In this document: positions 18,862 to 27,551 of the stretch, one piece after another | How positions within the stretch are numbered: the first letter of the stretch is position 1 | Layout: every line of letters begins with the position of its first letter | Assembly: GCF_016765695.1 (NCBI RefSeq) | Contig: NZ_JAETGO010000069.1 | Span: 62,001-126,000 of the forward strand | Direction: 5' to 3' | DNA: 64,000 nucleotides | Source: Sporosalibacterium faouarense | GTDB lineage: Bacteria > Bacillota > Clostridia > Tissierellales > VENL01 | Translations under genes and position numbers: made by a program | Notes under the pieces: model-generated | Told to the model about the DNA's origin: nothing | Seen by the model: only the letters and a program-made list of their open reading frames with translations | Databases searched by the model: none

Positions 18862-20406
18862 ATGATATCTAATACTATAGTAAGAAAAAATGCATACTAT
18901 GATTCTGTTACATTGATGTCATTATCAAGTAAAATACTTGAGCTAGATGGGATAGAAGAAGCAGTGATATCAATGGGTACAGAAATGAATAAAGAACTAT
19001 TGGAAAATGTAGAACTTTCAAACGAAGAGACAAGAGGAGCCAGTAATAATGATCTCATAATAGCAATAAAAGCTATAAACAATGAGGTATATGAAGAAGC
19101 TTTAAAGATTATTGATGAATCTTTAAATTCAAAAAAGAAAGGAAAAGAAAAAAAAGATAGAAATCCAAAAACAATAGTATCTGCCCTTAAAGAAATGAAT
19201 GATGGGAATTTAGCAGTAATTTCAGTGCCAGGACAATATGCTGCAAGAGAAGCTAAAATAGCTTTAGAAAATGGGCTTAATGTAATGTTATTTAGTGATA
19301 ATGTTGATTTAAAAGACGAAAAAGCTTTAAAGGAGCTTGCTAAAGATAAAGGATTATTAGTAATGGGTCCTGACTGTGGAACAGCATCAATAAATAACAC
19401 AGGACTTTGCTTTGCTAATAAAGTAGAAAAAGGGAATATCGGGTTAGTTGCAGCATCAGGAACAGGTTTACAAGAGGTAATGGTACAAATTGATAGATTA
19501 GGTGGGGGCATATCTCAAGCCATTGGAACTGGTGGGAGAGACCTTAAGGAAGAAATTGGTGGAATAATGATGTTAGAAGGACTTAAGGCATTAGATAGAG
19601 ATGAGAATACTGATGTAATAGTTTTAATATCAAAACCACCAGCAAAGAAAGTCGAGAAAAAGATACTAGAGCAAGTTAAAAATATAAAAAAACAGGTAGT
19701 TATATGCTTTATCGAAGGAGATTCGGAAAAGGTAGAGAAATCTAATGCAATTTTTGCTGATAACCTTTATAATGCAGCTAAGAAAGCTGTTGAGGCTTCA
19801 GGATTAGAAATCAAATTAGAGTTAAGAAAGAATGATAATAATGAAATAAATAGGAAAATAACAGAAGCTAAGAGTAAACTAAATGATAACCAAAAATATT
19901 TAAGGGGGCTCTTTGGTGGTGGAACTCTCTGTGCTGAAGCCCTATATATTCTAAGGGATAAACTTACAGGTATACAGAGTAACGTTGCTAAAAGGGAAGA
20001 AGAGAAACTAAAAGATATTAATAATTATAATGGGAATGTTCTCCTTGATCTGGGTGAAGATGAATTTACCGTTGGCAAACCTCATCCAATGATTGAGCCA
20101 ACATTGAGGTTAGATAAAATAAAAGAAACAGCAAAAGATGAATCAGTAGGTGTTGTTTTAATGGATTTTGAATTAGGATATGGCTCCCATGAAGATCCTG
20201 TAGGAGTTACTATTTCAACAATAGAGGAAGCGCAACAAATAGCTAAGAAAGATGGAAGAAATATCATATTTGTAGTATATGTTTGTGGGACAAGCAAGGA
20301 TAAACAGGATTATAAAAAGCAAATACAAATGCTAGAAAATGGAGACATAATAATTGCGGAAAGTAATGTAGAAGCAGCCAATATAGTAGCAAATATTTTA
20401 TCATAG
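18862..20406 (+). CDS. fdrA: FdrA (AllF-like) carbamoyltransferase component
   Basis: 514 aa. It resembles the succinyl-CoA-synthetase alpha/acyl-CoA synthetase fold: VISVPGQYAAREAKIALENG, MGPDCGTASIN, GLVAASGTGLQEVMVQIDRL and GQAIGTGG-like phosphate loops. A charged linker (KKKGKEKKDRNPKT) lies at about 92-106. In E. coli FdrA (AllF) works with AllG and AllH as oxamate carbamoyltransferase; CoA need not be used. It starts 2 nt after the DUF2877 stop, with ribosome site GGAGGG. It is slightly shorter than E. coli FdrA (555 aa). Confidence 0.92.
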   Translation: MISNTIVRKNAYYDSVTLMSLSSKILELDGIEEAVISMGTEMNKELLENVELSNEETRGASNNDLIIAIKAINNEVYEEALKIIDESLNSKKKGKEKKDRNPKTIVSALKEMNDGNLAVISVPGQYAAREAKIALENGLNVMLFSDNVDLKDEKALKELAKDKGLLVMGPDCGTASINNTGLCFANKVEKGNIGLVAASGTGLQEVMVQIDRLGGGISQAIGTGGRDLKEEIGGIMMLEGLKALDRDENTDVIVLISKPPAKKVEKKILEQVKNIKKQVVICFIEGDSEKVEKSNAIFADNLYNAAKKAVEASGLEIKLELRKNDNNEINRKITEAKSKLNDNQKYLRGLFGGGTLCAEALYILRDKLTGIQSNVAKREEEKLKDINNYNGNVLLDLGEDEFTVGKPHPMIEPTLRLDKIKETAKDESVGVVLMDFELGYGSHEDPVGVTISTIEEAQQIAKKDGRNIIFVVYVCGTSKDKQDYKKQIQMLENGDIIIAESNVEAANIVANILS

Positions 20407-20420
20407 GAGGGAGTCACGAA

Positions 20421-21857
20421 ATGAATGGAATAGATAAACTATTTTCAGAGAAGCTTAAGGTTATTAATATAGGAACATCAAAATTCAAGGATGATATTGA
20501 ATTACAGAATGAAGAAGTAATACAAGTTGATTGGAATCCTCCTGCTAGAGGAAATATAGAATTAATTAAAGCATTAGATGATATTTCGAATAATAATAAA
20601 ATTAATGATGCTAATGAAAAGGCGATAAAAATTATAAAGGAATCCCATCCAGTATTGATAGATGTAGATATTGCTATCAATGTAATTCCTGGAATGAAAA
20701 AAAACTTGATACTACATGCAGGTCCTCCAATTAAATGGGAGAGAATGTGTGGTCCAATGCAGGGAGCAATAGTCGGTGCATTGATATATGAAGGATTAGC
20801 TAAGAATGAAGAAGAAGCAAGAGAATTGGCAGCATCAGGAAAAATAGAATTTGCTCCATGCCATGAGCATAATTCAGTTGGACCAATGGCTGGTGTAGTT
20901 TCACCATCTATGCCTGTTCACGTAGTATATAATAAAACATATGGTAACTATGGGTATTGTACAATTAATGAAGGACTAGGTAAGGTATTAAGATATGGAG
21001 CGTTTAGTGATGAAGTAATAAATAGATTGAAATGGATAGAAAAGAAGCTTGCACCTACTTTAAAGGCTGCCTTAGCTTTAATTGAAGATGGAATTGATTT
21101 AAAATCAATTATAGCTCAAGCTGTTCACATGGGTGACGAATGTCATAATAGAAATAAGGCAGCTACAAGTCTGTTTTTTAGGGAGATAGCACCTTATTTA
21201 ATTGCGTCCAACACTGATAATGAAACATTGGTTGAAGTTATAAAATTTATGAAAGGAAATGACCATTATTTCTTAAATCTCTCTATGCCATCATGTAAGG
21301 TTTCGCTAGACGCTGCTCAGGGAATAGATAATTCTACAATTGTAACCACTATGGCAAGAAATGGTGTTGATTTTGGAATTAGAGTAAGTGGATTAGGTGA
21401 AAAACAGTGGTTTACTGCTCCAGCAAATATGGTAAAAGGACTTCTATTTCCTGGATACAAAGAAGATGATGCAAGCCCAGATATAGGAGATAGCACTATA
21501 ACAGAAACAATGGGTATAGGCGGATTTGTAATGGGTGGTGCTCCTGCTATCGTACAATTTGTTGGTGGAACAGTTGTAGATGCTATTAATTACAGTGAGC
21601 AAATGTATGAAATCACTGATGGTGAAAATACGAACTACTCAATCCCTACACTAGATTTTCGTGGTTCAGCTTTAGGTATAAATATTGCTAAGGTAGTAGA
21701 AACAGGAATATTACCAATAATAAATACAGGAATGGCTCATAAAGTCGCAGGAGTAGGACAAATAGGTGCAGGTATTGTACATCCACCGATAGAATGCTTT
21801 GAAAAAGCAATACTAGAATTTACTAATAATGGCAAAAGAGGTGGAAATGATGAGTAG
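20421..21857 (+). CDS. DUF1116 protein, AllG/YlbE-like carbamoyltransferase component
   Basis: 478 aa. DUF1116 features are HAGPPIKWERMCGPMQGAIVGAL, PCHEHNSVGPMAGVVSPSMPV, HMGDECHNRNKA and GVDFGIRVSGLG. The E. coli homologue YlbE (AllG) is the third component of oxamate carbamoyltransferase. The stop codon overlaps the start of carbamate kinase by 8 nt, which shows translational coupling of the enzyme that makes carbamoyl phosphate to the one that uses it. Confidence 0.92.
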   Translation: MNGIDKLFSEKLKVINIGTSKFKDDIELQNEEVIQVDWNPPARGNIELIKALDDISNNNKINDANEKAIKIIKESHPVLIDVDIAINVIPGMKKNLILHAGPPIKWERMCGPMQGAIVGALIYEGLAKNEEEARELAASGKIEFAPCHEHNSVGPMAGVVSPSMPVHVVYNKTYGNYGYCTINEGLGKVLRYGAFSDEVINRLKWIEKKLAPTLKAALALIEDGIDLKSIIAQAVHMGDECHNRNKAATSLFFREIAPYLIASNTDNETLVEVIKFMKGNDHYFLNLSMPSCKVSLDAAQGIDNSTIVTTMARNGVDFGIRVSGLGEKQWFTAPANMVKGLLFPGYKEDDASPDIGDSTITETMGIGGFVMGGAPAIVQFVGGTVVDAINYSEQMYEITDGENTNYSIPTLDFRGSALGINIAKVVETGILPIINTGMAHKVAGVGQIGAGIVHPPIECFEKAILEFTNNGKRGGNDE

Positions 21858-22785
21858 AATTATGGTGGCTTTAGGTGGAAATGCCCTTGGTAAAACACCA
21901 CAGGAACAACTAAAACTAGTTAAAGAAACAGCTAAATCAATAGTTAATCTAATAGAGCAAGGTCATGAAGTAATTATTGCCCACGGTAATGGTCCACAAG
22001 TCGGCATGATTAATTTAGCTATGGAGATAGCATCAAGTACAAATGAAACTGTTTCACAAATGCCTTTTCCAGAATGTGGAGCTATGAGTCAAGGATATAT
22101 TGGATATCATATGCAAAATGCAATTAGAGAAGAATTGACTAAAAGAAGTATAGACAAATCGGTAGCTACAATCATTACTCAAGTAATAGTGGATGAGAAC
22201 GATGAAGCTTTTAGAAAGCCTTCAAAGCCAATAGGAAGCTTCTACTCTAAAGAAGAAGCAGAGAAGCTAATAAATGAAAAGGGTTATGAAATGGTTGAGG
22301 ACTCGGGTAGAGGATATAGAAGAGTTGTTCCTTCTCCAAAGCCTGTAGATATTGTAGAAAAGGACATAGTAAAAGTACTTGTAGAAAAGGGGCAAGTGGT
22401 TATAACTGTTGGGGGTGGAGGAATTCCAGTAGTTAAGCAAGGTAGTTCTCTTCAAGGAGTGCCAGCAGTTATAGATAAGGACTTTGCAAGTGAAAAAATG
22501 GCTGAAATAGTTGATGCAGATTATTTATTTATATTAACTGCAGTTGATAGAGTAGCTATTAATTTTGGAAAACCTAATCAAATTGAATTAAAAAGTATTT
22601 CAGTAGAAGAAGCGAGAGAATACATTGATGAAAATCAATTTGCACCAGGAAGTATGCTTCCAAAAGTAATAGCTGCAATTAAATTTGTGGAATCGAAACA
22701 GGGTAGAAAGGCTATAATAGCTTCTCTTGAAAAAGCTAGGCAGGCATTGCTAGGAGAAAGTGGTACTACTATTTATAAAAAATGA
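21850..22785 (+). CDS. arcC: Carbamate kinase
   Basis: 311 aa. It converts carbamoyl phosphate and ADP to carbamate and ATP in fermentation. The amino-acid-kinase motifs are MVALGGNALG, AHGNGPQVGM, VITVGGGGIPV, IDKDFASEKMA and APGSMLPKVIAAIKFVE. I chose the ATG at 21850 (MSRIMVALGG), which matches the family N-terminus and lies 5-8 nt after AGAGGTGG; earlier in-frame ATGs are at 21847 and 21829. It is the last gene of the cyclic-ureide operon and equals AllK in function. No arginine deiminase genes are nearby, so the carbamoyl phosphate comes from the AllFGH-type proteins. Confidence 0.95.
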   Translation: MSRIMVALGGNALGKTPQEQLKLVKETAKSIVNLIEQGHEVIIAHGNGPQVGMINLAMEIASSTNETVSQMPFPECGAMSQGYIGYHMQNAIREELTKRSIDKSVATIITQVIVDENDEAFRKPSKPIGSFYSKEEAEKLINEKGYEMVEDSGRGYRRVVPSPKPVDIVEKDIVKVLVEKGQVVITVGGGGIPVVKQGSSLQGVPAVIDKDFASEKMAEIVDADYLFILTAVDRVAINFGKPNQIELKSISVEEAREYIDENQFAPGSMLPKVIAAIKFVESKQGRKAIIASLEKARQALLGESGTTIYKK

Positions 22786-22795
22786 ATATTATTCC

Positions 22796-22824
22796 TTGAC
22801 AATATACAAAATAATAAATATAAT
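22796..22824 (+). promoter_or_regulatory. Sigma-A promoter of the thrS T-box transcript
   Basis: Consensus TTGACA (22796-22801), 17-bp spacer, TATAAT (22819-22824), about 20 nt ahead of the T-box stem I. Confidence 0.85.
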
Positions 22825-22842
22825 GAATAAAAATAAAAGGAT

Positions 22843-23110
22843 TAAAGCGATGATAGGATGAGTAAATTGGTTTTAATCTATCAGAGAAGGGATGTCGTGG
22901 CTGGAAGCACCCTAGATGAACCCAATTGAAAACTAACCTTGAGTGTATCTAAAATCCATTAATTTGGGTAAGGATTTCCGTTGATTACGTTATAATCATT
23001 AGAGTGGACGTTTATATATAATGTTATATATGAATGGTTTTAATTAGGGTGGAACCGTGTGAGTAACCTCTCGCCCCTAGCATTGCTAGGAGTGAGAGGT
23101 TTTTTTGATT
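22843..23110 (+). ncRNA. T-box leader of thrS (tRNA-Thr responsive)
   Basis: The canonical T-box bulge AGGGTGGAACCGTG is at about 23046-23059 and would pair with the uncharged tRNA CCA end. Stem I begins near 22845 with the AGCGATGATAGGATGAGTAA (AG-bulge/GA motif) segment; its 3' side AACTAACCTTGAG holds ACU and ACC threonine codons for the specifier. The terminator is the hairpin ACCTCTC...GAGAGGTTTTTTT (23066-23107), mutually exclusive with the antiterminator. Transcription of thrS continues when tRNA-Thr is uncharged. Confidence 0.95.
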
Positions 23111-23140
23111 TTTAAATAATAAATAAGAGGAGGAGTTGTG

Positions 23141-25054
23141 ATGTCAATGATTAAAATTACTTTACCAGATGGATCAATTAGAGAGTATGAAAATAAGATT
23201 ACGGTTTTAGATGTTGCAAAGGACATAAGTGAAGGCTTAGCTAGGGTGATTGTTGGAGCTGAGTTAAATGGAGAACTAGTGGGTGTACAAGAAACTATAG
23301 AAGAAGATTCTAAAATAAACCTTTTAAAGTTTGATAGTGAAGAAGGTCAAGATGTATTTAGACATACAAGTGCTCATATCCTAGCTCAAGCAGTTAAGCG
23401 CCTTTTCCCAGATGTAAAACTAGCAATAGGACCAGCAATTAAGGATGGATTTTATTATGACTTCGATACAGAGCATAGATTTACTCCAGAAGACTTAGAG
23501 AAGATTGAAAAAGAAATGAAAAAAATAGTTAAGTCTGATTTACATCCAGAAAAGTTTATTAAGCCTAGAAATGAAGCAATAGAGTACCTTAAAGAAATTG
23601 GAGAAGATTATAAGGTTGAATTAGTTCAAGATTTACCAGAGGATGCTGTAATATCCTTCTATCAGCAAGGAGACTTTGTTGATTTATGTAAGGGACCTCA
23701 TTTACCAACAACTAAAAAAGTTAAAGCCTTCAAATTAACAAGCATTGCTGGAGCATATTGGAGAGGCGATGAAAAGAGACCAATGCTTCAAAGAATTTAT
23801 GGAACATCCTTTGAAAAGAAGAAGGATTTAGATGAGTATTTAGAAAGACTTGAAGAAGCTAAGAAAAGAGACCATAGAAAGCTTGGAAAAGAATTAGGAT
23901 TATTTAGTATGCATGGAGAGGGACCGGGATTTCCATTCTTCCACTCTAAGGGAATGATTTTATGGCGCAACATAGAAGAGTTCTGGAGAGAAGAGCATGT
24001 AAAGAGAGGATACTCTGAGGTTAAAACTCCAATAATATTAAATGAACAATTATGGCATCAATCAGGACACTGGGATCATTATAAAGAAAATATGTATTTC
24101 ACAAATATAGATGATTCAGATTTTGCAATAAAACCAATGAACTGTCCAGGAGCTATGTTAATATATAAATCAAATATGTATAGTTATAGAGATTTACCAT
24201 TAAAAATGGCAGAGCTTGGACTTGTTCACAGACATGAGTTAGCAGGGGCTCTTCATGGATTAATGAGAGTTAGAAGCTTTACTCAAGATGATGCCCATAT
24301 ATTTATGCTTCCAGAGCAGGTAAAAGATGAATTGAAGAATGTTATAGAACTTGCAGATCATATGTATGAAGTATTTGGATTTAAATACCACATAGAGCTT
24401 TCTACAAGACCAGAAAAGGCAATGGGAACAGAAGAGCAATGGAATATGGCAACAAATGCATTACGAGAAGCTCTGGAGGAAATGGAGATTAATTATGTGG
24501 TTAATGAAGGCGATGGAGCTTTTTATGGGCCAAAGATTGACTTCCATCTTGAAGATAGTATAGGACGTACTTGGCAATGTGCAACTATTCAACTTGACTT
24601 TCAAATGCCAGAAAGGTTTGATTTAACTTATGTGGGCAAGGATAATGAAAAGCATAGACCAGTTATGATTCATAGAACTATATTGGGAAGTATGGAAAGA
24701 TTTATTGGAGTTTTAATAGAGCACTTTGCAGGTAAATTCCCAGTATGGTTAGCTCCAACTCAGGTTAGCATATTACCTATATCTGATAAATTCAATGATT
24801 ATGGATATGAAGTAGCAGAAGCCCTTAAAGCAAAGGGAGTAAGGGTTGAAGTTGATACTAGATCTGAGAAAATCGGATACAAGATAAGAGAAGCACAATT
24901 AGCTAGAAATCCATACATGCTTATTGTAGGAGAAAAAGAAGTAAACGACGAAACTGTATCGGTTAGAGATAGAGAAGAAGGCGATATAGGTGCAATGAAG
25001 ATTGAAGAGTTTGTTAATAAAGTGGTTGAAGAAATAGAGACTAAAAAACAATAG
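23141..25054 (+). CDS. thrS: Threonyl-tRNA synthetase
   Basis: 637 aa, full length. Domains are TGS (1-60), the SAD editing domain (about 70-225, with HTSAHILAQAVKRLFP and the HxxxH sites), the class II catalytic core, and the anticodon-binding domain (about 535-637). Zinc-binding residues lie in MNCPGAM, VHRHELAGALHG and PVMIHRTILGS; motif 2 is MRVRSFTQDDAHIF. The start is ATG 23141, 5-7 nt from GAGGAGGAG; the GTG at 23138 is too close to the ribosome site. Regulated by the T-box just upstream. Confidence 0.98.
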   Translation: MSMIKITLPDGSIREYENKITVLDVAKDISEGLARVIVGAELNGELVGVQETIEEDSKINLLKFDSEEGQDVFRHTSAHILAQAVKRLFPDVKLAIGPAIKDGFYYDFDTEHRFTPEDLEKIEKEMKKIVKSDLHPEKFIKPRNEAIEYLKEIGEDYKVELVQDLPEDAVISFYQQGDFVDLCKGPHLPTTKKVKAFKLTSIAGAYWRGDEKRPMLQRIYGTSFEKKKDLDEYLERLEEAKKRDHRKLGKELGLFSMHGEGPGFPFFHSKGMILWRNIEEFWREEHVKRGYSEVKTPIILNEQLWHQSGHWDHYKENMYFTNIDDSDFAIKPMNCPGAMLIYKSNMYSYRDLPLKMAELGLVHRHELAGALHGLMRVRSFTQDDAHIFMLPEQVKDELKNVIELADHMYEVFGFKYHIELSTRPEKAMGTEEQWNMATNALREALEEMEINYVVNEGDGAFYGPKIDFHLEDSIGRTWQCATIQLDFQMPERFDLTYVGKDNEKHRPVMIHRTILGSMERFIGVLIEHFAGKFPVWLAPTQVSILPISDKFNDYGYEVAEALKAKGVRVEVDTRSEKIGYKIREAQLARNPYMLIVGEKEVNDETVSVRDREEGDIGAMKIEEFVNKVVEEIETKKQ

Positions 25055-25078
25055 GAGTTCAATTCAGATATTGATGAC

Positions 25079-25113
25079 TAAAGGGTCATAGGCTTAATAA
25101 GTCTATGACCTTT
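25079..25113 (+). terminator. Hairpin after thrS
   Basis: The arms AAGGGTCATAGGCTT and AAGTCTATGACCTTT form a good stem; the T tail (TTTGTT) is short. Confidence 0.7.
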
Positions 25114-25141
25114 GTTATAAACTATAAGTAATTAATGCAAA

Positions 25142-25208
25142 TGAGGAAATTGCATATTTACAAATTAAATATAATCTTGCATAAAATTTTAACATGCAAC
25201 TTCCTCAA
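25142..25208. repeat. Dispersed palindromic repeat, copy 2 (best preserved)
   Basis: 67 bp with the outer arms TGAGGAAATTGCAT and ATGCAACTTCCTCAA, so the whole unit can fold as one long hairpin. Nearly identical to the reverse complement of 63731-63797. It sits directly in front of the rsmE ribosome site, so it becomes part of that mRNA leader. It has no coding capacity. Confidence 0.85.
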
Positions 25209-25229
25209 ATATTAAGAAAGGAAAAGTAT

Positions 25230-25937
25230 ATGAACCTAATAATACTATTTGAAGAAGATTTTATTGAAGAAAATAAGGTTAGATTACAGGGTAGAAGACT
25301 TAAGCATGTTCAATCAATTCATAAGGCTGATATAGGAGATACATTAAGAGTAGGATTACTAAATGGCAAAATGGGAGAAGGAAAAATTATCTCATTGACT
25401 AAAGAATCTATAGAAATGAATGTAAATTTAATTGATAATCCATCGGAGCCATCTAATATTAAATTAATATTGGCTATGCCAAGACCAAAGGTATTTAAAC
25501 GTATTCTTCAAGATGTTACTACAATGGGAATTAAAGACATATATCTAATAAAAACGTGGAGAGTAGATAAAAGCTATTGGGGGAGTTCTTTATTAAGTGA
25601 TGATAATCTATTGAAGCATATGATATTAGGCTTAGAACAAGGTAAGGATACGATATTACCAAGAATTCATATCAAAAAGCTTTTTAAGCCATTTGTAGAA
25701 GATGAAATTCCCAATATCATTAAGGGAACTAGACCGATTGCTGGACACCCAACTGGTGAAAGAGAATGTCCTAGAGGCATTTACGAACCTGTGACTCTAA
25801 CCATTGGTCCAGAGGGAGGCTTTATACCCTACGAAGTTGAAATGTTAAAGAAACAAGGCTTTGAAATTGTTAGTCTGGGAAAAAGAATTTTGAGAGTAGA
25901 AACTGCTGTACCTTATTTAATAGGGAGACTTTCCTGA
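25230..25937 (+). CDS. rsmE: 16S rRNA m3U1498 methyltransferase
   Basis: 235 aa, SPOUT methyltransferase that methylates U1498 of 16S rRNA using SAM. The N-terminal PUA-like part holds VRLQGRRLKHVQSIHKADIGD. The knotted SAM site is TIGPEGGFIPYEVEMLKKQGF and LGKRILRVETA. I took the ATG at 25230, preceded by AAAGGAAAAG; an ATG at 25194 lies inside the repeat and would add an unrelated 12-residue tail. It is not next to prmA as in many Firmicutes. Confidence 0.92.
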   Translation: MNLIILFEEDFIEENKVRLQGRRLKHVQSIHKADIGDTLRVGLLNGKMGEGKIISLTKESIEMNVNLIDNPSEPSNIKLILAMPRPKVFKRILQDVTTMGIKDIYLIKTWRVDKSYWGSSLLSDDNLLKHMILGLEQGKDTILPRIHIKKLFKPFVEDEIPNIIKGTRPIAGHPTGERECPRGIYEPVTLTIGPEGGFIPYEVEMLKKQGFEIVSLGKRILRVETAVPYLIGRLS

Positions 25938-25983
25938 CTTAATAGAAATATATAATTATTTATTTTTAAAGTGTTAATAATAA

Positions 25984-26019
25984 AAAAATGACTGTCACTT
26001 TTACATGACAGTCATTTTA
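25984..26019. terminator. Bidirectional terminator between rsmE and BCAT
   Basis: The arms AAAATGACTGTCA and TGACAGTCATTTT have A and T runs on both sides. It serves rsmE from the left and the aminotransferase from the right. Confidence 0.9.
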
Positions 26020-26032
26020 AATAAATTTCAAA

Positions 26033-27058
26033 TTACTCTACTTCTACAATCCAACCTTCTGGTGCTTCAACATCACCAAATTGAATTCCATATAAAGTAT
26101 CATAAAGCTTCTTAGTTACAGGACCAACTTCTGTTTCACTATGGAACACATGAAGATCTCCTTTGTACTCTATACCACCGATTGGTGTTATAACTGCTGC
26201 AGTACCGCAAGCTCCTGCTTCTTTGAATTCATCTAATTTATCGATAAATACATCTCTTTCGATAACTTCCATTTCTAAATATTCTTTAGCAATATGCATT
26301 AATGAATACTTAGTTATACTTGGAAGAATAGATGGTGAATTAGGTGTAATGAATTTATCGTCATTAGTAATTCCAAAGAAGTTAGCAGCCCCAACTTCCT
26401 CAATCTTAGTGTGAGTTTTAGGGTCAAGATAAATTGCATCTGCAAATCCTTTTTTCACAGCTTCTTCGTGAGGTAAAAGACTTCCTGCATAGTTACCTCC
26501 AACCTTAGCTGCTCCTGTTCCATAAGGCGCTGCTCTATCGTAATCAGCAATAGTAAAGTTTACTGGTGCCATGCCACCTTTGAAATAAGGTCCTACTGGA
26601 ACACAGAAAACACAGAAAATATATTCAGGAGCTGGTTTAACTCCTAGATTATCTCCTACACCAATTACAAAAGGTCTAAGATACAATGTTGCACCAGAAC
26701 CGTATGGTGGTACAAAATGCTCATTAGCTTTAACAACTTGTTTACATGCATCAATAAATTTTTCTACTGGAACTTCTGGCATTAGTACACGCTTACAACT
26801 ATTTTTAAGACGGGAAGCGTTTTCATCAGGTCTAAAAAGCTGAATCTTATTTTCCTTTGTGCGATAAGCCTTTAGTCCTTCGAAACATTGTTGTCCATAA
26901 TGTAAAGCAGTAGAGGCTTCACTAATTGAAAGTCTATTATCCTCAACTAACTTTCCATCATCCCATTTTCCATCTTTCCATCTGGATATATAACGGAAAT
27001 CCGTTTTCATGTAACTAAATCCTAATTTGCTCCAATCAATATTTGTTTGTTTACTCAT
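26033..27058 (-). CDS. ilvE: Branched-chain amino acid aminotransferase
   Basis: 341 aa, fold-type IV PLP enzyme of the larger BCAT form. It interconverts leucine, isoleucine and valine with their 2-oxo acids using glutamate/2-oxoglutarate. The PLP lysine is Lys185 in [28 protein letters not shown] and [12 protein letters not shown] are also family blocks. ATG start with AAGGGGGATT upstream. It stands alone, away from ilv biosynthesis genes, so a catabolic (Stickland-type) role is as likely as biosynthesis. Confidence 0.95.
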   Translation of the reverse strand: MSKQTNIDWSKLGFSYMKTDFRYISRWKDGKWDDGKLVEDNRLSISEASTALHYGQQCFEGLKAYRTKENKIQLFRPDENASRLKNSCKRVLMPEVPVEKFIDACKQVVKANEHFVPPYGSGATLYLRPFVIGVGDNLGVKPAPEYIFCVFCVPVGPYFKGGMAPVNFTIADYDRAAPYGTGAAKVGGNYAGSLLPHEEAVKKGFADAIYLDPKTHTKIEEVGAANFFGITNDDKFITPNSPSILPSITKYSLMHIAKEYLEMEVIERDVFIDKLDEFKEAGACGTAAVITPIGGIEYKGDLHVFHSETEVGPVTKKLYDTLYGIQFGDVEAPEGWIVEVE

Positions 27059-27551
27059 ATAATCCCCCTTGCTATAATTTAGTTTATTAGTTTGTAGAAA
27101 ACTTGAAATTTAGAGCTAAAGCATAGAATTTTATAAATAATAATAATTCTATATTTTTATTTTTCTCTATGCTCGTTATTATAGTACATTTAAATTATAA
27201 CATAATAAGAAAAAAGTGCATAATCCAAAATAAGTTAGCATATATTACTTTTTTATAATAATTTCTAGTTTTTGAGTTGATGTATTGAAAATAGTAATCA
27301 TGTTATATATAATGTGATATAACTACACTATATCTTTCCTATGAATTTTTCCAGGTACTTTTAAATAAAATAAGTTATGAGTTTGTCTAGTATAATAGTT
27401 AATATAAGAAAAACTTTAAATATACATTTTCAACTATAAAATTAGCAAAATTATAATTAATTTTTGATTTAATATTTTTTATGGGTAAATAATTAAAAAT
27501 GATCTCAGTAAAAATTTAATAAAATATAAAACAAGTATGGAGATGGTTGTG
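27059..27551. promoter_or_regulatory. Intergenic region, ilvE / clpE
   Basis: About 490 very AT-rich bases between divergent genes. One nested inverted repeat (AGCATAGA...TCTATGCT, with an inner TAGAATT/AATTCTA) spans about 27120-27173 and would lie in the ilvE leader or promoter. I see no T-box, no riboswitch core and no coding sequence. Confidence 0.4.

Noticed and set aside
18897-19511. Long minus-strand ORF opposite fdrA
   Set aside because: Mirror of the fdrA codon pattern (Ser/Phe/Ile-rich), no start signals; fdrA on the plus strand explains the openness.
27120-27173. Nested inverted repeat considered as a terminator or riboswitch upstream of ilvE
   Set aside because: No T run in the right place and no conserved riboswitch core; left as an unassigned palindrome.
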